From Stomatobaculum sp. (GTDB lineage: Bacteria > Bacillota_A > Clostridia > Lachnospirales > Lachnospiraceae): a stretch of 16,971 nucleotides of DNA. Positions 1 to 5,847 of the stretch are shown one piece after another. Under the pieces are notes generated by a model that saw only the letters and a program-made list of their open reading frames with translations, made no database searches and was not told where the DNA came from. The first letter of the stretch is position 1. The number at the start of each line of letters is the position of its first letter. Made by a program: the position numbers and the translations under genes. The stretch lies in NCBI GenBank assembly GCA_017449925.1, contig JAFSYO010000059.1:1-16971 (forward strand). Reading direction: 5' to 3'.

Positions 1-989
1 AGGATCTCCGGCCGGTTGGTGGCTCCCAGGACCAGAAGGCCTTTGGAAGAATCAAAACCGTCCATCTCCGAAAGCAGCTGGTTCAGGGTCTGTTCGCGCT
101 CGTCATTGCCGCCGAACCGGGAATCTCTGCTTTTTCCGATGGCATCGATCTCGTCGATAAAGATGATGCAGGGAGCGTTCTCCTGCGCCTGTTTGAACAG
201 GTCGCGGACACGGGACGCGCCGACGCCCACGAACATCTCTACGAAATCAGAACCGCTGAGAGAAAAGAAGGGGACATTCGCTTCACCTGCCACTGCTTTC
301 GCCAGCAGCGTTTTTCCGGTTCCGGGAGGTCCTACCAGCAGCGCTCCCTTCGGGAGCTTCGCTCCTATTTTCGTGAACCGACCCGGATTGTGAAGGAACT
401 CCACGATCTCCGTCAGACTTTCCTTCGCCTCGTCTTCTCCTGCCACGTCCGCAAAAGTAACGCCGGTCTCCTTCTGGATATAGACCTTCGCGTTGCTTTT
501 CCCGACGCCCATGATCCCGCCGCCGCCAACACGCTTCATCATAAGATTCATGAACAGCACGATGATCAGGAAGGGAAACACAAAACTCGCGATGGAATAG
601 ATGATGGTGGCCGTGTCATGGCGCTCCCGGCGGGTCTCCACCCCTGCCTTGTAGAGCCGCTCCACCAGATCACCGTCCTCGTCCATCCGGACTGTGATAT
701 AATCCGTCAGGACAGGATATCCTTCCGTTTCCGATTTCGGTGTAATAGTGATCTGGGTATTTCCGATCACCACAGACTCTACGCTGCCCTCATCCACCAT
801 CTGCAGAAATTCGTTGTATGCGATCTCCCTGGTGTTTCCTTCTTTTACCTGGTTCCTCAGGAAACCGACGACGGTAAAAGTAAGAAGCGCCGCGATGGCT
901 ATGATCAGCAAGCTCTGATTATTTTTAAATCTTCCGCCTCCGTTCTCGTCATCCGGACTCTTCGGAGTAGGATTGTCTCTTTGGCTCAT
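1..989 (-). CDS. ftsH: ATP-dependent zinc metalloprotease FtsH, N-terminal part (cut by window edge)
   Basis: Membrane-anchored AAA+ protease that unfolds and degrades damaged membrane proteins and short-lived regulators. The ATG at 987-989 opens a frame that stays open to base 1, giving 329 codons. A first membrane segment lies at about residues 26-44, an extracytoplasmic region at 45-125, and a second membrane segment at about 128-151. The AAA domain follows, with Walker A GPPGTGKT at 220-227, the pore-loop region [17 protein letters not shown], Walker B IIFIDEID (D279, E280), and the second region of homology ending in GATNRPEIL. The zinc site HEXXH and the protease domain lie beyond the window. 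The ribosome binding site is weak (AAAGAGAGA before the ATG). It stands alone behind about 1 kb of repeat-bearing leader instead of following tilS or hpt as in many Firmicutes. The family call is near certain. Confidence 0.97.
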   Translation of the reverse strand, partial: MSQRDNPTPKSPDDENGGGRFKNNQSLLIIAIAALLTFTVVGFLRNQVKEGNTREIAYNEFLQMVDEGSVESVVIGNTQITITPKSETEGYPVLTDYITVRMDEDGDLVERLYKAGVETRRERHDTATIIYSIASFVFPFLIIVLFMNLMMKRVGGGGIMGVGKSNAKVYIQKETGVTFADVAGEDEAKESLTEIVEFLHNPGRFTKIGAKLPKGALLVGPPGTGKTLLAKAVAGEANVPFFSLSGSDFVEMFVGVGASRVRDLFKQAQENAPCIIFIDEIDAIGKSRDSRFGGNDEREQTLNQLLSEMDGFDSSKGLLVLGATNRPEI

Positions 990-1002
990 AATTCTCTCTT
1001 TC

Positions 1003-1069
1003 CGTGATATACATTCAGGACCCGATGTTCCTGCCCTTTGGAAGAAACAGTAGCTTTTAGTATATCACG
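1003..1069 (-). promoter_or_regulatory. Proximal ftsH promoter flanked by a 10-bp inverted repeat
   Basis: On the minus strand an extended -10, TGATATACT, is read at 1059-1067, with no good -35 at the expected distance; the start would fall near 1052, giving a ~63-nt leader. The perfect inverted repeat CGTGATATAC (1003-1012) and GTATATCACG (1060-1069) has one arm over this -10 and the other 14 bases before the ftsH start codon. The arms suggest paired operator half-sites, or a stem in a longer transcript from the distal promoter. Promoter and operator roles are inferred; only the repeat itself is seen. Confidence 0.45.
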
Positions 1070-1099
1070 AACGACTTCCCTAGGGAATCCCGAAAACGA

Positions 1100-1142
1100 G
1101 AAGTGGGTATCGATCACCGACGTTATGACCGATACCCACTTC
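1100..1142 (-). terminator. Strong hairpin upstream of ftsH, possible attenuator or terminator
   Basis: GAAGTGGGTATCG at 1100-1112 and CGATACCCACTTC at 1130-1142 form a perfect 13-bp stem. Three more pairs follow after one mismatch, leaving a ~9-nt loop. On the minus strand the stem is followed by a loose T-rich run (TCGTTTTC), weaker than a classical terminator tract; on the plus strand there is no T run. It sits about 35 bases upstream of the proximal ftsH -10, where it could end or attenuate transcripts from the distal promoter at 2012-2039. Confidence 0.45.
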
Positions 1143-1681
1143 ATTCTGAAATCGTCTTCAAAACCACTAAAGTGTACCTCTTCTTTCTATGGTTTTTTCT
1201 GTATTCAGTTTTTCCCGATCCTTTCCTTATTTACTCTTCCTTCACTTTGATCTTATTGATCTTTGCATGCTCCCGCTTTTCGTTCTCTGTTCCGGTTCCT
1301 CGGTTGCTTCCTCTCGCTCCAGTACTGAATCTTGGCTTACTCTTCTGAAGATGTGTATATTGGCTTTCCCGCTTCATTCCTCTTCTGCTTTGAAAATCTG
1401 CCAGCTTTCAAACTCTCTTGGCTCCTGACTGATCCGGCTTCAGCAGAAACTCCCTTGGCTCTGAGCTTTCAAAGATTTCCTGCTTTGAAGATTCCTTACG
1501 CGTTTCAGACCTTATCTCTTTTTCGGTCGTTGAATCTTAGTCTTTCTGCGATGAGGTGTTTTCCGAATACCCTTCCGATTGAAACTATTCTGCTGTTTTT
1601 GAGATGCAGTTCGTAAGTTTCCTGGAATTTCATTTGGGTGGATCGTTTTCCTGTCTGATCTTACGATATTTCTTTTTTATC
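1143..1681. other. Non-coding, purine/pyrimidine-skewed stretch with internal near-repeats
   Basis: No convincing gene was found on either strand. The minus strand is strikingly purine-rich and has several short open runs in different frames, rich in Ser, Glu and Lys, none with a start codon and ribosome binding site. Near-identical 15-mers aaactctcttggctc (1410-1424) and aaactcccttggctc (1447-1461) recur 37 bp apart. Small dyads such as TTTGAAA with TTTCAAA lie around them. It may be a decayed coding sequence or the body of a long untranslated leader. Confidence 0.4.
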
Positions 1682-1921
1682 CTGATTTCTTTCAAGTTTT
1701 CTTCTTTTTTATATCCGGATTTCTATCTTCTTTATTTCAGGATTTACGTCCTCTTTATTCTAAGATTTTTGTCCTTGTTTATTATAAGAATTACGCCCTC
1801 TTTATTTTCAGAACCATAGTCTTTATTTATTTCAGGATTTACGTCCTTTTTATTTCAAGACCATCATCCTTATTTTATTTCAGGATCTTTTAAACTTGTT
1901 TTCCTTCAGGATGTAAGATCA
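1682..1921 (-). repeat. Degenerate ~23-24-bp tandem repeat array
   Basis: About nine diverged units recur with a 22-26 bp step. Cores start at roughly 1694, 1716, 1739, 1762, 1786, 1810, 1834, 1857, 1882 and 1908. The best units, at 1739-1752 and 1834-1847, are identical: AGGATTTACGTCCT. Cores are separated by TTTATTTC-like linkers. On the minus strand each unit reads as AGGA-N6-TCCT followed by a GAAATAAA linker. Several diverged copies keep the 4-bp arms only if G-U pairs are allowed on the minus-strand RNA, for example AGGA with TCTT. That fits small RNA hairpins in the leader upstream of ftsH, though the arms are too short to prove it. Confidence 0.7.
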
Positions 1922-2011
1922 GATAAACTTAATTGTACTTGGGTTTGTACCTCCTTCTTTAATATTTCCGCTTGTCTGGCGGATTTTCGTCTGTTTCTTT
2001 CTGTTGAATTC

Positions 2012-2039
2012 ATTATATCAAAGTTAGACAATTTGTCAA
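2012..2039 (-). promoter_or_regulatory. Consensus sigma-A promoter, distal ftsH / leader RNA promoter
   Basis: On the minus strand a perfect TTGACA (2034-2039) is spaced 16 bp from a perfect TATAAT (2012-2017), so transcription would start near 2005. No gene begins soon after it: the nearest annotated gene downstream is ftsH about 1 kb away. A strong Shine-Dalgarno-like AAGGAGGT (1949-1956 on the minus strand) is not followed by a usable start codon. The palindrome GACAATTTGTC (2027-2037) overlaps the -35 and could be an operator. Confidence 0.75.
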
Positions 2040-2108
2040 CACCGCTACAAATATTCAGACAATTCAGACACAAAAATCTGCACTTTTTGGAACTGAGACT
2101 CTAATATC

Positions 2109-2175
2109 ATAATACGGCAGATGGCTGCAGATAGCTGCGGATGGCTGCAGATAACTGCGGATGGCTGCAGTGCAC
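2109..2175. repeat. 20-bp tandem repeat, nearly three copies
   Basis: The units are ATGGCTGCAGATAGCTGCGG (2121-2140), ATGGCTGCAGATAACTGCGG (2141-2160) and a partial third copy from 2161 that ends in TGCAC. They differ at one position over the full copies. The block is GC-rich inside an AT-rich intergenic region. ATAATACGGCAG at 2109-2120 just before it recurs with one change at 2552-2563, beyond the neighbouring fold-back array. No function is apparent. Confidence 0.85.
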
Positions 2176-2221
2176 TTATTACTGACTCCATAAGAGGAAA
2201 AACATAGGAAATCTGGGGTTC

Positions 2222-2515
2222 AACATACGAAAACATTACTTAAGTGTTATTGCATATGTCAAATTGAAGGGTCCCGAGTCTCTTTGATATGTCTTTTTCC
2301 TCCCAATGACATACGAAATCATTATTCCAGGGCATTGTATATGTCATAATCCTGCATAACACTGTAATTCCAGCTGTAAATCATCTCTTAATAACATACG
2401 AAATCCTTATTCAGAGGTATTGCGTATGTCAAAATCCAAATGTACACTGTATTTTCCGCTTCAACTCCCTTCCCAGTGACATACGAAATCATCATACATG
2501 GCCATTGCGTATGTC
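2222..2515. repeat. Four-copy fold-back element array on an 85-bp period
   Basis: Four related 38-39-bp elements lie at 2222-2260, 2308-2345, 2393-2430 and 2478-2515. Starts are 86, 85 and 85 bp apart, and all three spacers are exactly 47 bp. Every copy begins ACATACGAAA (after G or A) and ends in ATTG, two variable bases, then TATGTC. The ends are inverted repeats: copy four pairs GACATACG with CGTATGTC perfectly, then has an A-G mismatch kept in all four copies, then three more pairs. Spacers two and three are about 57% identical (shared ACACTGTA), so this is an old 85-bp tandem duplication, not a CRISPR array. It lies between the ybaK terminator and the distal ftsH promoter. Confidence 0.85.
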
Positions 2516-2600
2516 AATCCAAGGTAACCCTGAATATACTGTACTATTTTTATAATACGACAGTTATTATTCTGAATTAGGGACTGCCCTGCACGACAAA

Positions 2601-2640
2601 GAAGCCGCCCCCTGCGTTGTTCTAAGCCTGGGGCGGCTCC
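2601..2640 (-). terminator. Terminator of the ybaK transcript
   Basis: AGCCGCCCC (2603-2611) and GGGGCGGCT (2630-2638) form a perfect 9-bp GC-rich stem with an 18-nt loop. On the minus strand it is followed by TTCTTTGT, a fair U-rich tract, about 80 bases after the ybaK stop codon. On the plus strand the following bases are CCTTAAAT, which is weaker, so minus-strand use is favoured. Confidence 0.75.
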
Positions 2641-2719
2641 TTAAATATAGCTTTGTATATCTCTTGTTTAAATGAGGCTGATTGTTGCAAGTAACTATAA
2701 CTTAAATAACCTGCGTGTT

Positions 2720-3202
2720 TCACTCTGCCGGCGGAACAATAGGCTTGCTGACATCCACCCATCCTGCGGAACGGGAGCTGAGTTCCAGTTCCGGGATGGT
2801 GAGGCGGACTGCGCTGCTGCCTGTGCCGGCCGCAGGATACACTACGTCAAAGCGCTTCAGAGACTCATCTAAATACACTGTCACGCCTTCTTTCACCGCA
2901 AAGGGACAAACACCGCCCATCGGGTGGCCCACCAGATCCGGCAGCTGTTCCGGATGGATCATGGACGCCTTTTTGTGAAATGTCTGCTTGTATTTGCTGT
3001 TGTCTGTCTTCACATCTCCCGCAAGAAGGATGATGATGGGCTTTCCGTCCACCAGGAAGGACATGCTTTTCGCAATGCGGGCAGGCTCTGTTCCCACTGC
3101 CTTTGCCGCAAGTTCCACGGTAGCACTGGACTCCGCCGTCTCGATCACTCTGTCTTCAAGGCCGTACTGTTTCAGGTATTCCCTGACTGCTGCAACTGAC
3201 AT
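2720..3202 (-). CDS. YbaK/ProX-family aminoacyl-tRNA deacylase
   Basis: A 160-residue cytoplasmic protein of the YbaK / aminoacyl-tRNA-synthetase-associated domain family, which hydrolyses mischarged tRNAs in trans (for example Cys- or Ala-tRNA-Pro). Visible family signatures are AKSMSFLVDGKP around the conserved lysine (K45), the segment IIILLAGD, the glycine-rich GHPMGGVCPF (92-101), and AAGTGSSAVRLT (124-135). It is a single-domain protein of usual length. The ATG at 3200-3202 is preceded by GAGGGGAAG at good spacing. It lies 94 bases downstream of a lipoprotein gene with no strong terminator between, so the two may share a transcript. Which mischarged tRNA it edits (YbaK, ProX or another subfamily) cannot be decided from sequence alone. 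Confidence 0.9.
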   Translation of the reverse strand: MSVAAVREYLKQYGLEDRVIETAESSATVELAAKAVGTEPARIAKSMSFLVDGKPIIILLAGDVKTDNSKYKQTFHKKASMIHPEQLPDLVGHPMGGVCPFAVKEGVTVYLDESLKRFDVVYPAAGTGSSAVRLTIPELELSSRSAGWVDVSKPIVPPAE

Positions 3203-3296
3203 ACTCTTCCCCTCTTCTTTCGTTCCATTTGTTTCTTCGCCGAAAACACCTCATCCTACGTTCCCGGATGCGATCTCTATCCCTTCTCCTGCAGCC

Positions 3297-4073
3297 TCAC
3301 TCTTTCCTCCGCACAAGAGAAAAGTCCTCGTAGCTGGCCGCCACTGCCTTTTTGTCGCGGAAGATAATCATGACCACCTGGTTGCTGTGAATATCAGTTC
3401 CGAACTGGTAGACCATATTGGAGAGATGGTTCTCGTCGTCGAAGGTCTTGCTGAAGGGTTCCCCGTATACGTCCGCGATCTCCTGGCGGGTGGCACCCAT
3501 GGGAATCCCATACAGCATGAGCTCCGGATCCGGATCTGTGCTTCCAATCTCAATGCCGATGATCGTACATTCCCGGACCGCCATATCGTACTCAGTGTTG
3601 TTCTTAACTTTAATGCGGATGCTTCCAAACCCGTTTTTGTATTTGACCCGGGCGGTCCCTGTCTTTCCGGAAAGCACCAGTTCCTCATCTCCCTGGAACT
3701 CCGCGCCTTCCATCTCCAGTCCTTCAAAGGTCGTAGGGACACTGATGGTCAAGGAACCGGCAGTCACCATATGAGTGCCGTCCTCTTTATGCTTTGTCAC
3801 CACCAGGGCCGGCGGCTCCGCAGTCGATTCCTCCGAAATCTCACCAGAAGAATTATCCGTGCCTTGACCGGAAGCCTCTGCCTCCGTCCCGGCTTCCGCG
3901 GTACTGTCTCCCGTATCTCCTGAAGCCCCTTCGGACTGTGGAGCATCAGCTGTTCCGTCGGACTGTATGGCGGCTGATGTCTCCGCCGGTTTTTCAGTTT
4001 TTCCGCCGCAGCCTGCAGCCAGCAGCATCAGGATCAGGAACAATGCTGCTCCCCGGATCCGTTTTCGGTTCAT
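3297..4073 (-). CDS. Lipoprotein with acidic linker and SmpA/BamE-like C-terminal domain
   Basis: A 258-residue predicted surface lipoprotein. Residues 1-21 are a basic, hydrophobic signal peptide ending in a lipobox, LAAGC, with C22 as the lipidated cysteine. Residues 25-90 are a low-complexity Ala/Ser/Thr/Glu/Gly linker, typical of a flexible tether across the wall. The rest is a folded region of unknown type. Near the end, GIPMGATRQEIADVYGEPF followed by an aromatic, beta-rich stretch resembles the SmpA/OmlA/BamE-like fold seen in many Gram-positive lipoproteins. The ATG at 4071-4073 has GGAGG upstream. No enzymatic motif is seen. The lipoprotein call is firm, the domain resemblance is by eye, and the function is unknown. 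Confidence 0.85.
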   Translation of the reverse strand: MNRKRIRGAALFLILMLLAAGCGGKTEKPAETSAAIQSDGTADAPQSEGASGDTGDSTAEAGTEAEASGQGTDNSSGEISEESTAEPPALVVTKHKEDGTHMVTAGSLTISVPTTFEGLEMEGAEFQGDEELVLSGKTGTARVKYKNGFGSIRIKVKNNTEYDMAVRECTIIGIEIGSTDPDPELMLYGIPMGATRQEIADVYGEPFSKTFDDENHLSNMVYQFGTDIHSNQVVMIIFRDKKAVAASYEDFSLVRRKE

Positions 4074-4110
4074 AACTCAGGTGCCTCCGTTTTGCTCATG
4101 TAACTATTAG

Positions 4111-4162
4111 TACCGGGCGTATGCCTATTAATTCCGCCCTTTGTTAATACCGGGCGTATGCT
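4111..4162. repeat. 14-bp direct repeat duplicating the 3' end of the NlpC/P60 gene
   Basis: TACCGGGCGTATGC occurs at 4111-4124 and again at 4149-4162. The second copy encodes the last residues of the hydrolase (AYARY then stop); the first lies just after the stop and is also followed, on the minus strand, by an in-frame-looking TAA. It looks like a small terminal duplication. The region between can also fold weakly (GGGCG with CGCCC), but no T-rich tract marks a terminator. Confidence 0.7.
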
Positions 4163-5085
4163 GCCGGCGCGGGCATATCGCCCAGGCGGTCTTCAAACAC
4201 CCAACCCCGCGCCGTATTGCTGGCGTGGATAAACATTCCGTTTCCGCTGATGATGCCGACGTGATAGATCCTGCCGGAGCTGTTGGACCAGAAAACCAGA
4301 TCTCCGGGCTGTACCTGGTCTGCGGAAATGCGGGTTCCTGCCCCCAGCTGGTCCCCCGTGCCTCGCGGAAGTTCTCTTCCGAATTCCGCAAAGAGCAGCT
4401 TTGTAAATCCGGAACAGTCCGTCCCTGTCTCCAGAGAATAGCCGCCGTACACATAGCGCAGCTTCCCCACATATGTCCTGGCAAGCTCTACCAGCGCGGG
4501 ACCAAAATCACTCTGGGAAACAGCTGTCTCCTTTTCGCTTTCAGCCTTTGCGGTTCCAGGTCCTCCCGAAGACTCCCCGTCATTCTCTGCAGATGCCGGC
4601 TTCGCGGTATTGTTTTCTTCAGCTGCCTCCGTTTCGGCGGCTGTCTCCTGAGCCGCTTCCGTCGCTGCTGCGGTTCCCTTCGGTGCTTCCGTCTCTGCAG
4701 CAGTCTCCTTCGGCGCTTCCGCCGCGGCGGTCTCCTCTTTTTCAGGAGCCGTCTCGCCGGGCACGGTGCTGACCATGATCCGTACATTTCCGCCGTCGAT
4801 CCAGGCGCCTTCCGCGTTCACTGTAAATCCGTCAGGAGTCACGGTTCCGGTCACAAGCCATCCGTTCTGGTCAAAGTAATACCTCTCGGCAACACCGTCA
4901 TTGTCCCCGTCGATCCACTGCCAGCCCTTGGCCCACTTTCCGCTGCCAAGGTCATACCACCAGGAACCAGCGTTATCGCCGGTGCCCTGTTTCCAGTCGC
5001 CTGCCATCACAGGAGAAGCCATCAGGACTGCTGCGGCAGCAGCCGCGGCACATGCGGACAGCAGCTTGCCTGCTCTCTTTTTCAT
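4144..5085 (-). CDS. Secreted NlpC/P60 peptidoglycan hydrolase with wall-binding repeats
   Basis: A predicted gamma-D-glutamyl-diamino-acid endopeptidase that cuts cell-wall stem peptides. I chose the ATG at 5083-5085 (313 residues) because AAAGGAG precedes it by seven bases and the protein then opens with a proper signal peptide (MKKRAGKLL, Ala-rich core, VMA-GD cleavage near 28). An upstream ATG at 5127 would add 14 charged residues. Residues 30-98 carry choline-binding-like repeats rich in Trp, Tyr and Gly (SGKWAKGWQWIDGDNDG, YYFDQNGWLVTG). Residues 110-190 are a repetitive Ala/Glu/Thr linker built on EAPKETAAETEA-like units. The NlpC/P60 domain spans 193-313: catalytic C224 in TDCSGF, H275 in YHVGI, and H287 in IHAS as third residue. 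A TATAAT at 5152-5157 (minus strand) is a candidate promoter. Confidence 0.93.
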   Translation of the reverse strand: MKKRAGKLLSACAAAAAAAVLMASPVMAGDWKQGTGDNAGSWWYDLGSGKWAKGWQWIDGDNDGVAERYYFDQNGWLVTGTVTPDGFTVNAEGAWIDGGNVRIMVSTVPGETAPEKEETAAAEAPKETAAETEAPKGTAAATEAAQETAAETEAAEENNTAKPASAENDGESSGGPGTAKAESEKETAVSQSDFGPALVELARTYVGKLRYVYGGYSLETGTDCSGFTKLLFAEFGRELPRGTGDQLGAGTRISADQVQPGDLVFWSNSSGRIYHVGIISGNGMFIHASNTARGWVFEDRLGDMPAPAAYARY

Positions 5086-5151
5086 CCGGTGTCTCCTTTC
5101 TTCCTTCCTGAAAACTCTTCCGATCAATCTGACTTTAAATATCTTTCGAGT

Positions 5152-5157
5152 ATTATA
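5152..5157 (-). promoter_or_regulatory. Candidate -10 of the NlpC/P60 hydrolase gene
   Basis: A perfect TATAAT on the minus strand lies about 67 bases upstream of the hydrolase start codon. The expected -35 region (CACTTT) is a poor match and falls within a few bases of the 3' end of tRNA-Leu. The gene might also be reached by read-through from the tRNA promoter, since no terminator is visible between them. Confidence 0.4.
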
Positions 5158-5178
5158 TTCCTATGTTTTCTGCTAAAG

Positions 5179-5258
5179 TGCACCCGACAGGGCTCGAACC
5201 TGCACGGTTTCCCACCGGAACCTAAATCCGGCGCGTCTGCCAATTCCGCCACGGGTGC
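5179..5258 (-). tRNA. tRNA-Leu (anticodon UAG)
   Basis: The minus strand folds as a long-variable-arm tRNA. The acceptor stem is GCACCCG paired with CGGGTGC with discriminator A. The anticodon stem CCGGA/TCCGG encloses loop TTTAGGT, giving UAG. A class II variable arm follows, then the T-loop GTTCGAGCC. Length is 80 nt without CCA, which is not encoded (CTT follows). It reads CUN leucine codons. Confidence 0.97.
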
Positions 5259-5338
5259 CGAAGTACTGTTTTGATCGTTCTGTCCAAAGGTGCCGAAGGC
5301 TGTTTTAATCGTTCTGTCCAAAGGTGCTGAACAGTACC
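5254..5338 (-). repeat. 35-bp tandem repeat in the tRNA-Leu leader
   Basis: GGTGCCGAAG at 5254 begins a 35-bp unit ending CTGTCCAAA at 5288. It recurs at 5289-5322 with few changes, and a truncated third copy (GGTGCTGAACAG) starts at 5323. The first unit includes the first five bases of the tRNA gene, so the leader carries two decoy copies of the tRNA 5' end (GGCACC or AGCACC on the minus strand). It is probably a slippage duplication, or a remnant of tandem tRNA genes. Confidence 0.85.
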
Positions 5339-5367
5339 ATTGTATTTCCCGCGTCCGTTTCTGTCAA
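5339..5367 (-). promoter_or_regulatory. Sigma-A promoter of tRNA-Leu
   Basis: On the minus strand TTGACA (5362-5367) is spaced exactly 17 bp from TACAAT (5339-5344), a near-consensus promoter. Transcription would start near 5332, inside the duplicated leader about 75 bases before the mature tRNA 5' end. Confidence 0.85.
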
Positions 5368-5437
5368 TCAAATGCGGTTTTCCGTCCGGCAGCATGAAAG
5401 CAGCCGCACTGCTATCAGACGTAGAGGAAGGTAAAAT

Positions 5438-5711
5438 GGGCGTAAAACAGGCTTTTTGAAAATTACGTACCCCTCCGAGCCGCGAAAATACAGCTTGGGA
5501 GCCAATATTCAAAACTTTTTGAAGCTTGTTGGGCGTTTTTCGGCAGTTTTTAAAAAAACGCACCCCTGTTTTTCAAAAAACAGGGGTGCGTTTCTCCAAA
5601 AAAGTCTTAAAAACGCCCATTTGGTGACCAAAGCAGGAAAAATCCATGAAAAATCGGCCGATTTCCGTCCTCAGAGGGGTACGTATTTTTCAAAACTCGC
5701 TAAAAACGCCC
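5438..5711. repeat. 274-bp symmetric palindromic element built from four 38-bp units
   Basis: Two direct units (5438-5475, 5531-5568) face two inverted units (5581-5618, 5674-5711) around a 12-bp centre. Each unit starts GGGCGT and ends ACG(C/T)ACCCCT followed by C or G, 38 bp every time. The two spacers between like-oriented units are both exactly 55 bp, so the layout is 38-55-38-12-38-55-38. Outer units match each other (TACGTACCCCTC), as do inner units (AACGCACCCCTG). Short frames through it are not gene-like. It resembles a fold-back or MITE-like dispersed repeat, or an extragenic palindrome; family membership cannot be checked here. Confidence 0.88.
5552..5593 (-). terminator. Terminator of the fdh operon at the palindrome centre
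   Basis: AAACGCACCCCTGTTTTT (5556-5573) and its exact complement (5576-5593) make an 18-bp stem with a minimal loop. On the minus strand it ends in a run of seven T (5552-5558), a strong intrinsic terminator about 255 bases after the fdhA stop. On the plus strand only three T follow. Confidence 0.8.
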
Positions 5712-5847
5712 AAGCGCCTGCAGCCAGGGTCACGCCCATATAATGGTGTAAATTGAAAAGAGCCACAGGTTCAACCTTTGGGGTCAATAGTACAGCTTTT
5801 CGCAGGCTCCGGACTGCCTATACGCCGCGTTTTCGGCTCGGGTCATG

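Noticed and set aside
1038..1819. Several short plus-strand frames of 70-94 codons
   Set aside because: They overlap each other in different frames, are Phe/Leu/Ser-rich from the pyrimidine bias of this strand, and none has a ribosome binding site.
2045..2236. 63-codon minus-strand frame
   Set aside because: It runs through the 20-bp tandem repeat and lacks a ribosome binding site; its sequence is largely repeat-derived.
2222..2515. CRISPR array
   Set aside because: 38-bp repeats with 47-bp spacers look CRISPR-like, but the repeats differ in their interiors, spacers two and three are related to each other, and no cas gene is present. It is a diverged tandem duplication.
4141..5274. 377-codon plus-strand frame
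   Set aside because: Antisense to the NlpC/P60 gene and tRNA-Leu; the translation is Cys/Arg/Ser-rich and unstructured, while the minus strand has signal peptide and catalytic motifs.
5456..5743. 95-codon plus-strand frame and a 113-codon minus-strand frame through the palindrome
   Set aside because: Both lie in the symmetric repeat and lack ribosome binding sites and recognisable domains; the minus-strand one also runs through the tRNA leader.
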